The notes beneath the pieces were generated by a model. That model had not been told where the DNA came from, did no database searches, and was given only the letters and a program-made list of their open reading frames with translations. This document shows, piece by piece, positions 16,097 through 16,613 of a stretch of 16,613 nucleotides of DNA; position 1 is the stretch's first letter, and each line of letters begins with the position of its first letter. The translations under genes were made by a program, and so were the position numbers. Source of the DNA: Spirogloea muscicola (taxonomy: Eukaryota > Streptophyta > Zygnematophyceae > Spirogloeales > Spirogloeaceae); the NCBI GenBank assembly GCA_009602725.1, contig WELB01000012.1, forward strand, positions 1,004,110 through 1,020,722. Direction: 5' to 3'.

Positions 16097-16613
16097 CTGA
16101 CTGAAGCAGAGCTGGAGGTTTGCAACTCCTTTTGTCCTGGCCTTTCATAAGCATTGCCTTCTATTGGAGGAGCCAGACTCAATCTTTCTATTTCCACACC
16201 TTGGCCCAAGAGATATCTAGATCTTGCAGACACCTCTTCCATCTCTCTCAGCTATTTTCACATCTTGGTCCGAAGGATCAAAGGAATGCGCTACAGCGAG
16301 CGAAGCTGTTGACTGAGAGTGGCTGAGGTGACCGGGGCAATGCCAGCTTGGGAGAGAAGTGCGCGCCCATTGAGAAGAGGGGCTGGCAAAGCCAGCCCAA
16401 AAAAGAATGGACAATGTCCAAAGCCACAGAAAGAGGAGCCGGAGAAAGGACTACACTACAAAACACTGCAGAACACATAGACGATGCAGAGGGAAGCTCA
16501 GTACCCACGAGTGAGCAACATCAGGTCTGAGTAGCTCGCTGCAGGGAAAGAGGCACTCCGCCAACACGCTGGTGTATCGTCAGTGCCTGGGAGCGCTGCA
16601 GACTCAATGATAG
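16097..16613. other. Right edge, no confident gene
   Basis: Several short overlapping frames occur on both strands; none is recognised. A degenerate direct repeat is present: CTATTTCCACACCTTGGCC near 16188 and CTATTTTCACATCTTGGTCC near 16252. A perfect 8-bp palindrome GGGCTGGC-AAA-GCCAGCCC lies at 16380-16398 and is followed by an A run. Confidence 0.4.

Noticed and set aside
1-16613. tRNA, rRNA, CRISPR array or prokaryotic operon
   Set aside because: No B-box type GGTTCRA with cloverleaf arms, no rRNA core sequence, no regularly spaced repeats, and all convincing genes contain spliceosomal introns.

Overview
This looks like nuclear DNA of a green alga, most likely a trebouxiophyte-type chlorophyte; the lineage is an inference. 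Protein-coding sequence is split into many short exons by introns of about 100 to 700 nt. The recognisable proteins resemble land-plant homologues more than animal or fungal ones. The chlorophyte-type polyadenylation word TGTAA lies downstream of one gene, and perhaps of a second. The sequence also has GC-rich triplet runs, low-complexity Gly/Pro/Ala segments and a decayed Ty1/copia retrotransposon. One base is undetermined (8250).

Layout, left to right. (1) 234-2362 (+): five exons of a UDP-galactose/UDP-glucose transporter of the plant UTR1/SLC35B1 type. Its first exon lies outside the window, and one intron carries a 176-bp tandem duplication. (2) 2581-3157: intergenic, nothing recognised. 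(3) 3158-3463 (-): a Gly/Pro/Met-rich low-complexity frame on the opposite strand, abutting the 5' end of the next gene. (4) About 3446-6730 (+): an eight-exon PhoD-like metallophosphatase with all signature motifs and a C-terminal membrane segment. A possible alternative last exon sits at 7550-7593, with a TGTAA at 7768. (5) 6731-8441: mostly non-coding, with one orphan exon-like frame and a GGC-rich leader. (6) 8442-12569 (+): a nine-exon SKP1-like gene of the plant ASK20/ASK21 subtype, with a C-terminal extension of about 300 residues. (7) About 12785-14290 (-): a Ty1/copia remnant (gag, protease, start of integrase) broken by frameshifts, stops and a palindromic insertion. (8) 14511-14651 (+): the start of a secreted protein with a signal peptide and the beginning of an SdrD_B-like repeat, behind a TATA motif and an ideal Kozak context. 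(9) 14652-16613: no confident gene, but a diverged inverted repeat whose two arms encode similar peptides on opposite strands.

The genes do not form a pathway. The transporter belongs to the ER/Golgi nucleotide-sugar supply, the PhoD-like enzyme to phosphate-ester hydrolysis at a membrane or secretory site, and the SKP1-like protein probably to SCF-type ubiquitin ligases or a nuclear role. I saw no prokaryotic operon, CRISPR array, tRNA or rRNA. The oddities worth checking are the SKP1-like tail, the GC-AG intron with an internal polyadenylation word, the two possible C-termini of the phosphatase, and the inverted repeat near the right end.
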